A stretch of 64,000 nucleotides of DNA from assembly GCF_001983175.1 (NCBI RefSeq), contig NZ_MNPW01000012.1, positions 124,001 to 188,000 of the forward strand, read 5' to 3'. This stretch comes from Pseudomonas cedrina subsp. cedrina (GTDB lineage Bacteria > Pseudomonadota > Gammaproteobacteria > Pseudomonadales > Pseudomonadaceae). Both the position numbers and the translations under genes were made by a program. Shown here in pieces: positions 35,349-43,299 of the stretch. How positions within the stretch are numbered: position 1 is the first letter of the stretch; the number at the start of each line of letters is the position of its first letter. The notes under the pieces are model-generated. The model saw nothing but the letters and a program-made list of their open reading frames with translations. It searched no databases and had not been told where the DNA came from.

Positions 35349-35769
35349 AGTGGGTCAGTAACAAATGCATTCACTGACACTCCTCATCGGGGCATAGGTA
35401 TCTACACAACTCTGTAGCGCTCAACCGTAACCACGATGCGAAGCGAGTCGCTCTTGATCTTGCTCTTGATCTTAGGCGCCCCGTTAAACCACGCTGGCCG
35501 AACGCAGGCTTGAATCCGTGGGCAACCCGGCAGGACGCCGGGTTAGCCGCACTGGGCCATGGATGGCCCATTGCGGCGGCCCACGGATTCAAGCCGGAGA
35601 GAGGGCACGCCGAGCCTAAGCGAGGCGCCGAGTGGTGGGGCAAGAGCGTTTTGCTTACTTTTGCGCTTTTCAAAAGTGAGCCGCCGTAAGGGCGGAACCC
35701 ATAGCAGCCGTTACCGCAGAAACGGATATGTACTCAGTCTGATCCAACACCCTGGTCGGCCCCGAGGCC
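35349..35769. repeat. Conserved-looking non-coding core between inverted arms
   Basis: No real gene is seen; small ORFs in several frames lack ribosome sites and cross palindromes. It has one copy of GCATAGGTATCTACACA (35392-35408), also found at both ends of the element at 49735-49932, and a palindromic block around GGCCATGGATGGCC (35556-35569) flanked by 'cacgg attcaag' inverted sequences. It looks like a genomic repeat unit or degenerate transposable sequence. Confidence 0.55.
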
Positions 35770-35967
35770 GCCATCGGGGGCAAGCCCTAATGCCGTTCAG
35801 TTAAGCGCAGATACCCTGTGGGAGCGGGCTTGCCCGCGATAGCGCTGGGCCAGTCAACATCAATGTTTGCTGGGCCGACGTCTTCGCAGGCAAGCCAGCT
35901 CCCACATTTGATCTTCGTTGCTTTGAGCATTGCGTTTGCTTAACTGAACGGCATTAGGGCAAGCCCC
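35770..35967. repeat. 198 bp inverted-repeat arm, right
   Basis: Reverse complement of 35151-35348. The pair could form a large cruciform or stem, and could block read-through from the thiolase gene toward vanR. Confidence 0.85.
35788..35956. mobile_element. MITE-like element, second copy in opposite orientation
   Basis: This is the inverted twin of 35162-35330: 169 bp, the same 19-bp TIRs, and flanked by 10-bp direct repeats GGGCAAGCCC. Because the flanking REP bases also match, the pair arose by duplication-inversion of the whole arm, or is kept alike by gene conversion, not by two independent insertions. Confidence 0.75.
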
Positions 35968-36092
35968 TCCCACATTTTGATTCCATACATCAGGTAGACC
36001 TCAGTCTGTTCTGGCTCTGGCTCTGGCGTTCGTCTGACGGGACCGCAGGCTTGCGGTACTATGGCGGCCCATGTTTTCTGGAAGTTGCCTGG

Positions 36093-36806
36093 ATGAGTAA
36101 ACCCGGTCAATTGGTGCTGGTTGCACTGCGCAAGATGATCGCCAGCGGCGAGTTGGTGGCGGGCGAGCGCCTGATGGAAATTCCCACGGCGCAACGCTTT
36201 GGCGTGTCGCGCATGCCCGTACGCATGGCGTTTCGTACCCTGGAGCAGGAAGGGTTGCTGGTGCCGTTCGGCGGGCGCGGGTATCAGGTGCGTTCGGTCA
36301 GCCCCAGCGACATCGCGGGCGCGGTCGAAGTGCGGGGTGTGCTCGAAGGCCTGGCGGCGCGCCAGACCGCCGAGCGCGGCTTGTCCGACGAGGCGCGCAG
36401 AGCACTGGAGCGCTGCCTGGTCGAAGGCGATCAACTGTTCGACAAGGGTTACGTGACCGAGGACGACCTCGAGATCTATCACGACCTGAACATGCGTTTT
36501 CACCAAGTGATCGTCGAAGGCAGCCACAACCCGGCGATTGCCGACGCCCTGGCGCGCAACGACCACCTGCCGTTCGCCTCGGTGACGGCGCTGGCGGTGG
36601 ACCGCGAGGACATGGCCCGCGAATACCGCCGCTTCAACTATGCCCACATGCAGCACCATTCGGTGTTCGACGCCCTGGTCAATCGCCAGGGCGCGCGGGC
36701 CGAAGCCATCATGCGCGAACACGCCAACGCGACCTTGCGCTATGCCGAGATCTTCAGCTCGGCCACCGCCGACGCGCGCATGAAGGTGATCTTGCCCGCG
36801 TCGTGA
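36093..36806 (+). CDS. vanR: GntR-family (FCD) regulator, VanR
   Basis: The 237-residue protein has a GntR winged helix (LMEIPTAQRFGVSRMPVRMAFRTLEQEGLLVPFGGRGYQV, about residues 25-66) and an FCD ligand domain (MRFHQVIVEGSHNPAI). VanR represses vanAB and is released by vanillate. ATG at 36093 is preferred over 36051 on protein length. It converges with vanB with 6 bp between stop codons. Its presumed TGGATCCA operators lie upstream of vanA; none was found before vanR itself. Confidence 0.85.
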   Translation: MSKPGQLVLVALRKMIASGELVAGERLMEIPTAQRFGVSRMPVRMAFRTLEQEGLLVPFGGRGYQVRSVSPSDIAGAVEVRGVLEGLAARQTAERGLSDEARRALERCLVEGDQLFDKGYVTEDDLEIYHDLNMRFHQVIVEGSHNPAIADALARNDHLPFASVTALAVDREDMAREYRRFNYAHMQHHSVFDALVNRQGARAEAIMREHANATLRYAEIFSSATADARMKVILPAS

Positions 36807-36812
36807 CAGGGT

Positions 36813-37763
36813 TCAGATATCGAGCACCAGCAGCGGGGTTTTCGCGCGCGAGCAGCAGGGCGTGAACTGGTCGTTCAAGGCTTGCTCCTGCTCGGTGAGG
36901 AACAGGTCGCGGTGCTCCGGCGTGCCCTCCAGCACGCGGGTCAGGCAGGTGCCGCAAATCCCTTGTTCGCACGACACGGCAATCTCGATGCCGTGGCTTT
37001 GCAGGACCTGCACCACAGTCTGGTCGGCCGGTATCTCGAAGACCTGACCACTGCTGGCCACCTTCACCGAAAACCGCCCGTCCAGGCTGCTGTCCACCGG
37101 TGCCGCCGAGAAGTACTCGCGGTGCAGGCAGTCTTCCCGCCAGCCCTGGGCCCGTGCGCTGTCGAGCACATGCTGCATGAAGCCGCCTGGCCCGCAGACG
37201 TACAGGTGCACGTCGTCCGCCGGTGTCGCCAGCACCTGGGCGGCATTCAGCGCCGTGTCGGGCTGCTCGTCGAAATGCAGGAATACCCGCTCGGCAAACG
37301 GCGACGTCTTCAGGCGCTGCACAAACGCAGCGCGTTCATGGGCACGGGCGCAGTAATGCAATTCGAAGTCGGCACCCAGATGGGCCAGGCGCTCGGCCAT
37401 GCACAGGATCGGGGTGATGCCGATGCCACCGGCAAACAACAGGCTGCGCCGGGCTTCGTGGGCCAAGGGGAACAGATTGCGAGGTTCGCTGATGGACAGG
37501 CGGGCGCCTTCGTGCACCTGTTGGTGCAGGCTGCGTGAACCGCCTCGCGAGGCCGGGTCGTTGAGCACGCCGATCAGGTAACGATGGCGTTCCTCGGGGT
37601 GGTTGCACAGCGAATATTGCCGGATCAGCCCGTCCGGCAGGTGCACATCAATGTGCGCCCCGGCACTGAACGGCGGCAGCGGCGCGCCATCGATACGGGC
37701 CAGCTCATAGCTGCAAATGTCCAGCGCCTCGACGCGCCGCGATGCCACCACCACCTCAATCAT
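36813..37763 (-). CDS. vanB: Vanillate O-demethylase reductase subunit VanB
   Basis: The 316-residue protein is a class IA-type oxygenase reductase: an FMN/NAD(P)-reductase part with RQYSLCNHPEERHRY and FAGGIGITPILCMAERL, then a C-terminal plant-type [2Fe-2S] ferredoxin with CEQGICGTC and a later CC. It passes electrons from NADH to VanA. It overlaps vanA by four bases, so the subunits are co-translated. Confidence 0.94.
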   Translation of the reverse strand: MIEVVVASRRVEALDICSYELARIDGAPLPPFSAGAHIDVHLPDGLIRQYSLCNHPEERHRYLIGVLNDPASRGGSRSLHQQVHEGARLSISEPRNLFPLAHEARRSLLFAGGIGITPILCMAERLAHLGADFELHYCARAHERAAFVQRLKTSPFAERVFLHFDEQPDTALNAAQVLATPADDVHLYVCGPGGFMQHVLDSARAQGWREDCLHREYFSAAPVDSSLDGRFSVKVASSGQVFEIPADQTVVQVLQSHGIEIAVSCEQGICGTCLTRVLEGTPEHRDLFLTEQEQALNDQFTPCCSRAKTPLLVLDI

Positions 37764-38800
37764 GTCGGCTCTCCGGCGCGTTCCCGGGCGATCAGTCGCT
37801 CCAGGACCTTGCGCGACTGTACGCCGCCGGCATCGATATTCAGCTTGAGCAGGTTGCGTGTCGGGTGGGCGAGCAGGTTCTGCTGCTGGCGTTCGAGCAT
37901 CTCCAGGTCTTCGCTGAAAATCTTGCCCTGGCCTTCGCGAATGCTGGCGGTCAACGCCTCATCGTGCGGGTTGAAGTTGCGCGCCATGCCCCAGAAGTAC
38001 CAGATCGAGGTGTCGGTCTGCGGGGTGATGAAGTCGACCACGATACTGGCCGCCTTGTGCTCGGGCGCGGCATGGTAACCGCCCTTGCCGGCATGGGCCA
38101 CGCCGACCTCGATCAGCACGTGGCTGGGCGGGGTAAAGCGGCAGATTTGCCAGCGGTCCACCGGCACATCGTCAGCCAGGTTGTTGCCGCGCAGCGCCAT
38201 GCGCCAGAACGGCGGCGCCATGATGTTTTCCATGTGCCGCGCGGTGACCACTTCGTCGCCTTCCACCGTAGTGACGGGCGGCGCCTCGTCAATCTCCTTC
38301 TGGCCGATGCTGGAGGCATGCACGTAGGTTTCGTGGGTCAGGTCCATCAGGTTGTCGATCATCAGGCGGTAATCGCACTGGATATCGAACAGGCCGCCGC
38401 CATAGGCCCACTCATCGCTCACCGCCCATTCCAAGTGATGGATCAGCGCTGGGTCGGCCTGGGCCTGATCACCCGGCCACACCCAGATGAAGCCGTAGCG
38501 CTCAACCGCTGCGAAGGTCTTATTGCAGGGAAAACCGCGTACCCGCTGGCCAGGCATCTCGACCGTCTTGCCGTCGCAGCCCATGACCAGGCCGTGGTAG
38601 CCGCACACCAGGTTGCCGTTCTCGACATAGCCCAGCGACAACGGCGCGCCGCGATGAGGGCAGAAATCCTCGACCGCGACCACCGCGCCTTCGAGGCCGC
38701 GGTAGAACACCATTTTTTCACCACAGATCTGCCGACCCAGCGGCTTGTGCGCGACTTCGTCGGGGGTGCAGGCGACATACCAGGTGTTCTTGGGGTACAT
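37760..38800 (-). CDS. vanA: Vanillate O-demethylase oxygenase subunit VanA (Rieske)
   Basis: The 346-residue Rieske oxygenase has the cluster ligands CPHRG (Cys-x-His) and CGYHG (Cys-x2-His) near residues 47-70. A mononuclear iron site is indicated by NLMDLTHETYVHASSIG. It removes the methyl group of vanillate as formaldehyde, giving protocatechuate. This ends the coniferyl alcohol-ferulate-vanillin-vanillate sequence encoded from 20.7 kb on. Ring-cleavage genes for protocatechuate are not in the window. ATG 38800 follows a GGAG-type site. Confidence 0.95.
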   Translation of the reverse strand: MYPKNTWYVACTPDEVAHKPLGRQICGEKMVFYRGLEGAVVAVEDFCPHRGAPLSLGYVENGNLVCGYHGLVMGCDGKTVEMPGQRVRGFPCNKTFAAVERYGFIWVWPGDQAQADPALIHHLEWAVSDEWAYGGGLFDIQCDYRLMIDNLMDLTHETYVHASSIGQKEIDEAPPVTTVEGDEVVTARHMENIMAPPFWRMALRGNNLADDVPVDRWQICRFTPPSHVLIEVGVAHAGKGGYHAAPEHKAASIVVDFITPQTDTSIWYFWGMARNFNPHDEALTASIREGQGKIFSEDLEMLERQQQNLLAHPTRNLLKLNIDAGGVQSRKVLERLIARERAGEPT

Positions 38801-38834
38801 GGTGACTCTCCAGGCAATGGATTATTTTTATTTG

Positions 38835-38846
38835 TTGGATCCATTA
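38835..38846. promoter_or_regulatory. vanR: VanR operator candidate, vanA-proximal
   Basis: TTGGATCCATTA lies 35-46 bp before vanA. Its core TGGATCCA is palindromic and matches the centre of the known Caulobacter VanR operator ATTGGATCCAAT. It would overlap the promoter or 5' leader of vanAB. Confidence 0.7.
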
Positions 38847-38919
38847 AATTGGAGGGGTGTGGATAGGTCAAGGTCTTGAATGGGTTTTAATGGGCGATTA
38901 CCGGACGATTGCTTATTAG

Positions 38920-38930
38920 TGGATCCATTA
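38920..38930. promoter_or_regulatory. VanR operator candidate, distal
   Basis: TGGATCCATTA is the same 11 bases as in the proximal site, 84 bp further upstream (eight helical turns). Two in-phase operators could allow DNA looping. Confidence 0.65.
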
Positions 38931-38957
38931 TGGGTGTCTGGCGTGGGAGATAGCTAT

Positions 38958-39091
38958 GATCGTTCCCACGCTCTGCGTGGGAATGCATCCCGTGACGCTC
39001 TGCGTCACCTTGTGTAGGACTTGAGACAGGCATCGCGATCGGGACGCAGAGCGTCCGAGGCGGCATTCCCACGCAGAGCGCGGGAACGATC
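38958..39091. repeat. REPIN-like palindromic module (GATCGTTCCCACGC family), copy 1
   Basis: The module starts GATCGTTCCCACGCTCTGCG and ends with the near reverse complement. Inside are smaller palindromes (GACGCTCTGCGTC and GGACGCAGAGCGTCC). A second member is at 43060-43173. It is non-coding and lies between vanA and the aldehyde dehydrogenase gene. Confidence 0.75.
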
Positions 39092-39141
39092 CGCGATGAC
39101 TGGCTCCCACAGTTGCTTCATGGGGCATCGCCAGAGGGTCT

Positions 39142-40629
39142 TCAGTAACGAATCATCACCGATTTCAACTCGGTGTAATCCTCAATAAACGCTGCGCCAA
39201 ACTCCCGACCCACTCCCGAGGACTTGCTTCCCCCAAACGGCACCGCCGGGTCCAGCAAGGTATGCATATTCACCCACACCGTGCCCGCTTCAATGGCCGG
39301 CACCATGCGCAGCGCCTTGCCCAGGTCGTTGGTCCAGAGGCTGGCGCTCAAGCCATAAGGCGTGTTGTTCATCAACGCCAGCAGCTCCTCTTCAGTGTCA
39401 TACGGCAAGAACGTAGCAATCGGGCCGAAGGTCTCTTCGTTGAGCAACGTATCGTCGACCCCGTTTGCCAGGATGATCGTCGGTTCAACGTAGCAACCCG
39501 GCCGGTCGATCAGCCTGCCGCCGTGCACGATGCGGTTGTTTTGCGCGCGTGCCCTGTCAAAGAACGCGCCCAGTTTGAGTTGGTGCTGGCGGTTGGCGAC
39601 CGGGCCGAACTCGGTACGCTCATCCAGCGGCGAGCCGATGTTCAGCGCGCTCAAGCGTTGCGCCAGTTTGTCCATGACCGCCTCGATCTGCGAGCGATGC
39701 ACAAAGAAGCGCTCTGCAGCCGCGCAGATCTGCCCCGAGTGCAAAAAGCCCGCTTCGATGATGCCGCTGACCGCCTTGTCCAGGTCCACGTCGGGCAGGA
39801 AACCCGCCGAGTTCTTCCCGCCCAGTTCAAGGGTCGCGCGAGTCAACCCGGCGCCCATGGCGCTCTGGCCCACGGCGATGCCGGTCGGCACCGAGCCGGT
39901 AAACGACACTTTGTTGGTGCCGGGGTGTTCGACCAGCCCTTTGCCCACCAGGCCGGTTCCGGTCAGTACGTTGAGCGCACCTGGCGGCAGGCCGGCTTCC
40001 ATCGCCAGTTCGGCGATGCGCAGGATGGTCAGCGGCGTGAACTCACTGGGCTTGATGATGATGCTGCAGCCGGTCACCAGTGCCGAGGCGAGTTTCCAGA
40101 TGGCGATCATGGTCGAGAAATTCCACGGCACGATCCCGACCACCACCCCGACCGGCTCGCGCAGGGTAAAGGCGGTGTAGCGTTCACCGGCGAAGGAGGG
40201 CAGTGACGGCGTGATGGTCTGCCCGGTGATCTTGCTGGCCCAACCGGCGTAGTAACGCAAGAAATGCGCGGCCTGGTCGACTTCGAAGGCCCGGGAAATC
40301 TGGATGATCTTGCCCGACTGGCAGGTCTCGATCTGCGCCAGCTCTTCGCGGTGCTGCTCCATCAGATCGGCCAGTTTGAACAGCACAGTGCCGCGTGTCG
40401 CGGGGGCGACCTGGGACCAGTGTTTGAAACCACGGCGCGCGGAGGCCACGGCCGCGTCGATATCGGCCGGGTCGGCGTCGGCGACCTCGGCGATGACCTG
40501 GCCGGTGGCCGGGTTGGTCGCCTCCAGCGTCTGGCCGGAGTGACTCTGGACGTAGCCACCGTCGATAAACAACGCGTGTTGTCGACGCAGAAAGGCTTCG
40601 ACGTGAGGCAGCAGTGGAATATCGCTCAT
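39142..40629 (-). CDS. Phenylacetaldehyde/hydroxyphenylacetaldehyde dehydrogenase (PadA/FeaB type)
   Basis: The 495-residue ALDH begins PLLPHVEAFLRRQHALFIDG, as do PadA and FeaB. It has the catalytic glutamate in LELGGKNS and cysteine in HSGQICAAAER, and ends YTELKSVMIRY. FeaB/PadA oxidise phenylacetaldehyde and its 4-hydroxy form to the acids, the second step of phenylethylamine or tyramine breakdown. ATG 40629 has CAGGAAAA upstream. It is divergent from the hydroxylase pair that would take 4-hydroxyphenylacetate further. Confidence 0.83.
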   Translation of the reverse strand: MSDIPLLPHVEAFLRRQHALFIDGGYVQSHSGQTLEATNPATGQVIAEVADADPADIDAAVASARRGFKHWSQVAPATRGTVLFKLADLMEQHREELAQIETCQSGKIIQISRAFEVDQAAHFLRYYAGWASKITGQTITPSLPSFAGERYTAFTLREPVGVVVGIVPWNFSTMIAIWKLASALVTGCSIIIKPSEFTPLTILRIAELAMEAGLPPGALNVLTGTGLVGKGLVEHPGTNKVSFTGSVPTGIAVGQSAMGAGLTRATLELGGKNSAGFLPDVDLDKAVSGIIEAGFLHSGQICAAAERFFVHRSQIEAVMDKLAQRLSALNIGSPLDERTEFGPVANRQHQLKLGAFFDRARAQNNRIVHGGRLIDRPGCYVEPTIILANGVDDTLLNEETFGPIATFLPYDTEEELLALMNNTPYGLSASLWTNDLGKALRMVPAIEAGTVWVNMHTLLDPAVPFGGSKSSGVGREFGAAFIEDYTELKSVMIRY

Positions 40630-40866
40630 GGGGTTTTCCTGGTCGTGAACAAAGAAAACCCCGAGGTTAAACCACCGGTGCATGCCCGGCTTGACTGTGC
40701 CTGCCGTGCGCTATGTCTGTGGCTGCCATGCCTGTGAAAAGTACAATCTTGACTCTGGAACGTGCATTTTATGCCCGCCGGGCGCACTCCATACTGGCCC
40801 TGCATCCGGCGCCCCGCCTCGATTTCTTGCGGTTGCCCGGGCATCCAATAATAAGCAGGGCCATCC

Positions 40867-42036
40867 ATGAAAAAGCCAAACCCGCTCCTCGAAGACCTCA
40901 AGTCCCTCCTGCCGGCCATTGCGGCCAATGCCTTCCAGGCCGAGCAGGGTCGCCAGGTGCCCGCCGAGAATATTGCGCTACTCAAAGGCATCGGCCTGCA
41001 CCGTGCGTTCCAGCCCAAGGCGTTTGGTGGCATGGAGTTGTCGCTGCCACAGTTTGCCGACTGTATCGCGGCGCTCGCCGGGGCCTGCGCCAGCACGGCC
41101 TGGGCCATGAGCCTGTTGTGCACCCACAGCCATCAACTGGCGCTGTTCTCGGCCACCCTGCAGCAGGAGGTCTGGGGCACAGACCCGAACGCCACGGCCA
41201 GCAGCAGCATCGCCCCCTTCGGGCGTACCGAAGAGGCCGAGGGCGGCGTGCTGTTCAGCGGTGAGATGGGCTGGAGCAGCGGCTGTGACCATGCCGAATG
41301 GGCAATTGTCGGTTTCCGCCGGCCGAATGCCGAGGGCACTCAGGATTATTGCTTCGCGGTGCTGCCGCGCAGTGACTATCAGATCCGCGACGACTGGTTT
41401 GCCGCCGGCATGAAAGGCAGCGGCACCAAGACCCTGATCATCGACAAGGCCTGGGTGCCGGAGCATCGCATCCAGAAGGCCAAGGACATGATGGAGGGCA
41501 AATCCGCAGGCTTCGGCTTGTACCCCGACAGCAAGGTGTTCTACTCGCCGTACCGTCCGTATTTTGCCAGCGGCTTTTCGACCGTGAGCCTGGGTGTCGC
41601 CGAACGCATGCTTGAGGTGTTCCGTGAAAAGACCAGGACCCGCGTGCGCGCCTACACCGGCGCGGCGGTGGGTGCGGCCACGCCGGCGTTGATGCGCTTG
41701 GCGGAGTCGACGCATCAGGTTGGCGCGGCGCGTGCGTTTCTTGAAAAGACCTGGGCCGAGCATGCCGAGCACAGTGAGCAGCAGCGCTACCCCAGCCGCG
41801 AAACCCTGGCGTTCTGGCGCACCAACCAGGCGTACGCGACCAAGATGTGCATCCAGGCGGTGGATCGTCTGTTCGAAGCCGCGGGCGGCAATGCCTGGTT
41901 CGAACACAACGAGATGCAGCGCCTGTTCCGCGACTCGCACATGACAGGCGCCCATGCCTACACCGACTACGACGTGTGCGCGCAGATCCTCGGCCGCGAA
42001 CTGATGGGCCTGGAACCCGACCCGAGCATGATCTGA
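40867..42036 (+). CDS. 4-hydroxyphenylacetate 3-hydroxylase, oxygenase component (C2 type)
   Basis: The 389-residue protein has an acyl-CoA dehydrogenase fold and belongs to the group D flavin monooxygenases. It closely follows the C2 component of Acinetobacter baumannii HPA hydroxylase: GACASTAWAMSLLCTHSHQ, ASSSIAPFG, GWSSGCDHAEWAIVGF, KDMMEGKSAGFGLYPDSK and DYDVCAQILGRELMG. It hydroxylates 4-hydroxyphenylacetate to homoprotocatechuate with reduced flavin from its partner. It starts about 33 residues after the A. baumannii start. The typical HpaB is absent from the window. Confidence 0.9.
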   Translation: MKKPNPLLEDLKSLLPAIAANAFQAEQGRQVPAENIALLKGIGLHRAFQPKAFGGMELSLPQFADCIAALAGACASTAWAMSLLCTHSHQLALFSATLQQEVWGTDPNATASSSIAPFGRTEEAEGGVLFSGEMGWSSGCDHAEWAIVGFRRPNAEGTQDYCFAVLPRSDYQIRDDWFAAGMKGSGTKTLIIDKAWVPEHRIQKAKDMMEGKSAGFGLYPDSKVFYSPYRPYFASGFSTVSLGVAERMLEVFREKTRTRVRAYTGAAVGAATPALMRLAESTHQVGAARAFLEKTWAEHAEHSEQQRYPSRETLAFWRTNQAYATKMCIQAVDRLFEAAGGNAWFEHNEMQRLFRDSHMTGAHAYTDYDVCAQILGRELMGLEPDPSMI

Positions 42037-42092
42037 ACCCGTATTTGATAACAACAATCAGGGCTGCGCCTGACGCAGCCCGGGAGTCTTGC

Positions 42093-43025
42093 ATGTCTGA
42101 ATCGACCTTCGACCCACGCGCCTTTCGCCGCGCCCTGGGCAATTTTGCCACCGGCGTGACCGTGGTCACCGCCGCCGACGCTTCCGGGCGCAAGGTGGGC
42201 GTCACTGCCAACAGCTTCAACTCGGTGTCCCTCGACCCGCCCTTGGTGCTGTGGAGCCTCGACAAACGTTCCAACAGTCATGAGGTGTTCGAGCAGGCCA
42301 GCCATTTCGCGGTGAACGTGCTGGCGGCTGACCAGATCGACCTGTCGAACAATTTCGCCCGGCCCAAGGATGATCGCTTCGCCGAGATCGAGTACCAGCC
42401 GGGTGAGGGCGGAGCGCCGGTGTTCGCCGATTGTTCGGCGCGGTTTCACTGCGAGAACTTCCAGCAGGTGGACGGTGGCGATCACTGGATCATGATCGGC
42501 AAGGTGGTGGCTTTCGATGATTTCGGTCGTGCGCCGCTGCTCTATCATCAGGGCGCCTACTCGATGGTCCTGCCCCACACGCGCATGACCAAGCGTGACG
42601 ACAGCCAGCCGCCGAGCAGCCATTTCCAGGGGCGCCTGAGCCACAACCTGTACTACCTGATGACCCAGGCGGTGCGTGCCTACCAATCCAGCTACCAACC
42701 CCGGCAATTGTCCACCGGCCTGCGCACCAACGAGGCACGCATGCTGATGGTGTTGGAGAACGACGCCCGGCTGAGCACACATGACCTGTTGCGCGAAGTG
42801 GCCATGCCGGTGCGCGAAATCGACGAAGCCGTGGCCAACCTCAAGCGCAAGGGGCTGGTGAGTGACGATGACCAGGGCGTACACCTGACCGCGGCCGGTG
42901 TGGAGCAGACTGAAGACCTCTGGGCGATTGCGCGTCAACAGCAGGACAAGGTGTTCGACGCGTTCACTGAGGCGCAGATCGAAACATTCAAGACGGTGTT
43001 GAAGCAATTGATCCGCCACTGCTGA
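42093..43025 (+). CDS. 4-hydroxyphenylacetate 3-hydroxylase, flavin reductase component (C1 type)
   Basis: The protein (310 residues from ATG 42093) has two parts. An N-terminal flavin-reductase domain (about 1-165; FRRALGNFATGVTVVTA, VTANSFNSVSLDPPLVLWS, GGDHWIMIGKV) is followed by a MarR-like C-terminal domain (about 185-310; LREVAMPVREIDEAVANLKRKGLV). This is the layout of A. baumannii C1, where the tail makes flavin reduction respond to 4-hydroxyphenylacetate. Ordinary HpaC is half this size. CGGGAG precedes the ATG. It follows the C2 gene by 56 bp. Confidence 0.9.
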   Translation: MSESTFDPRAFRRALGNFATGVTVVTAADASGRKVGVTANSFNSVSLDPPLVLWSLDKRSNSHEVFEQASHFAVNVLAADQIDLSNNFARPKDDRFAEIEYQPGEGGAPVFADCSARFHCENFQQVDGGDHWIMIGKVVAFDDFGRAPLLYHQGAYSMVLPHTRMTKRDDSQPPSSHFQGRLSHNLYYLMTQAVRAYQSSYQPRQLSTGLRTNEARMLMVLENDARLSTHDLLREVAMPVREIDEAVANLKRKGLVSDDDQGVHLTAAGVEQTEDLWAIARQQQDKVFDAFTEAQIETFKTVLKQLIRHC

Positions 43026-43033
43026 TCGTAAAA

Positions 43034-43059
43034 AACCGAGGCCGGTAAAGGCCTCGGTT
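43034..43059. terminator. Terminator hairpin after the hydroxylase genes
   Basis: AACCGAGGCC, a GGTAAA loop, and GGCCTCGGTT form a perfect 10-bp stem nine bases after the reductase stop. An A6 run precedes it, giving a T6 run on the opposite strand, so it can act in both directions. Confidence 0.75.
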
Positions 43060-43173
43060 GATCGTTCCCACGCTCAGCGTGGGAATGCATCTTGTGGCGC
43101 TCTGCGTCACGTTTTCCAGGAGCGGACGCAGAGCGTCCAGGGCGGCATTCCCACGCAGAGCGTGGGAACGATC
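43060..43173. repeat. REPIN-like palindromic module (GATCGTTCCCACGC family), copy 2
   Basis: Same outer arms as 38958-39091 (GATCGTTCCCACGC...GCGTGGGAACGATC) with inner GCGCTCTGCGTCAC and GGACGCAGAGCGTCC palindromes. Non-coding. Confidence 0.75.
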
Positions 43174-43299
43174 TGATCCTGCAGATGCAGGATGGCCCCT
43201 GGCAGCCAGGCGCAAACGGGCGTGCAGGCTCGTACAAGCAATCGTGGGTGGTTTGCGATCATATCCAGCGTTTCGACACGATGCGCAGAGGGCAGACCG

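Noticed and set aside
35371..35804. Small ORFs in the core between the inverted repeats (about 100 codons reverse, 81 codons forward)
   Set aside because: They cross palindromes, lack ribosome sites and sit in repeat DNA, so protein coding is not supported.
35151..35967. Insertion sequence with transposase
   Set aside because: No transposase or transposase remnant is visible; the structure is non-autonomous.
40691..40717. TTGACT...TATGTC as a promoter for the C2 hydroxylase gene
   Set aside because: The spacing is 15 bp and the -10 match is weak, so it is not reported as a promoter.
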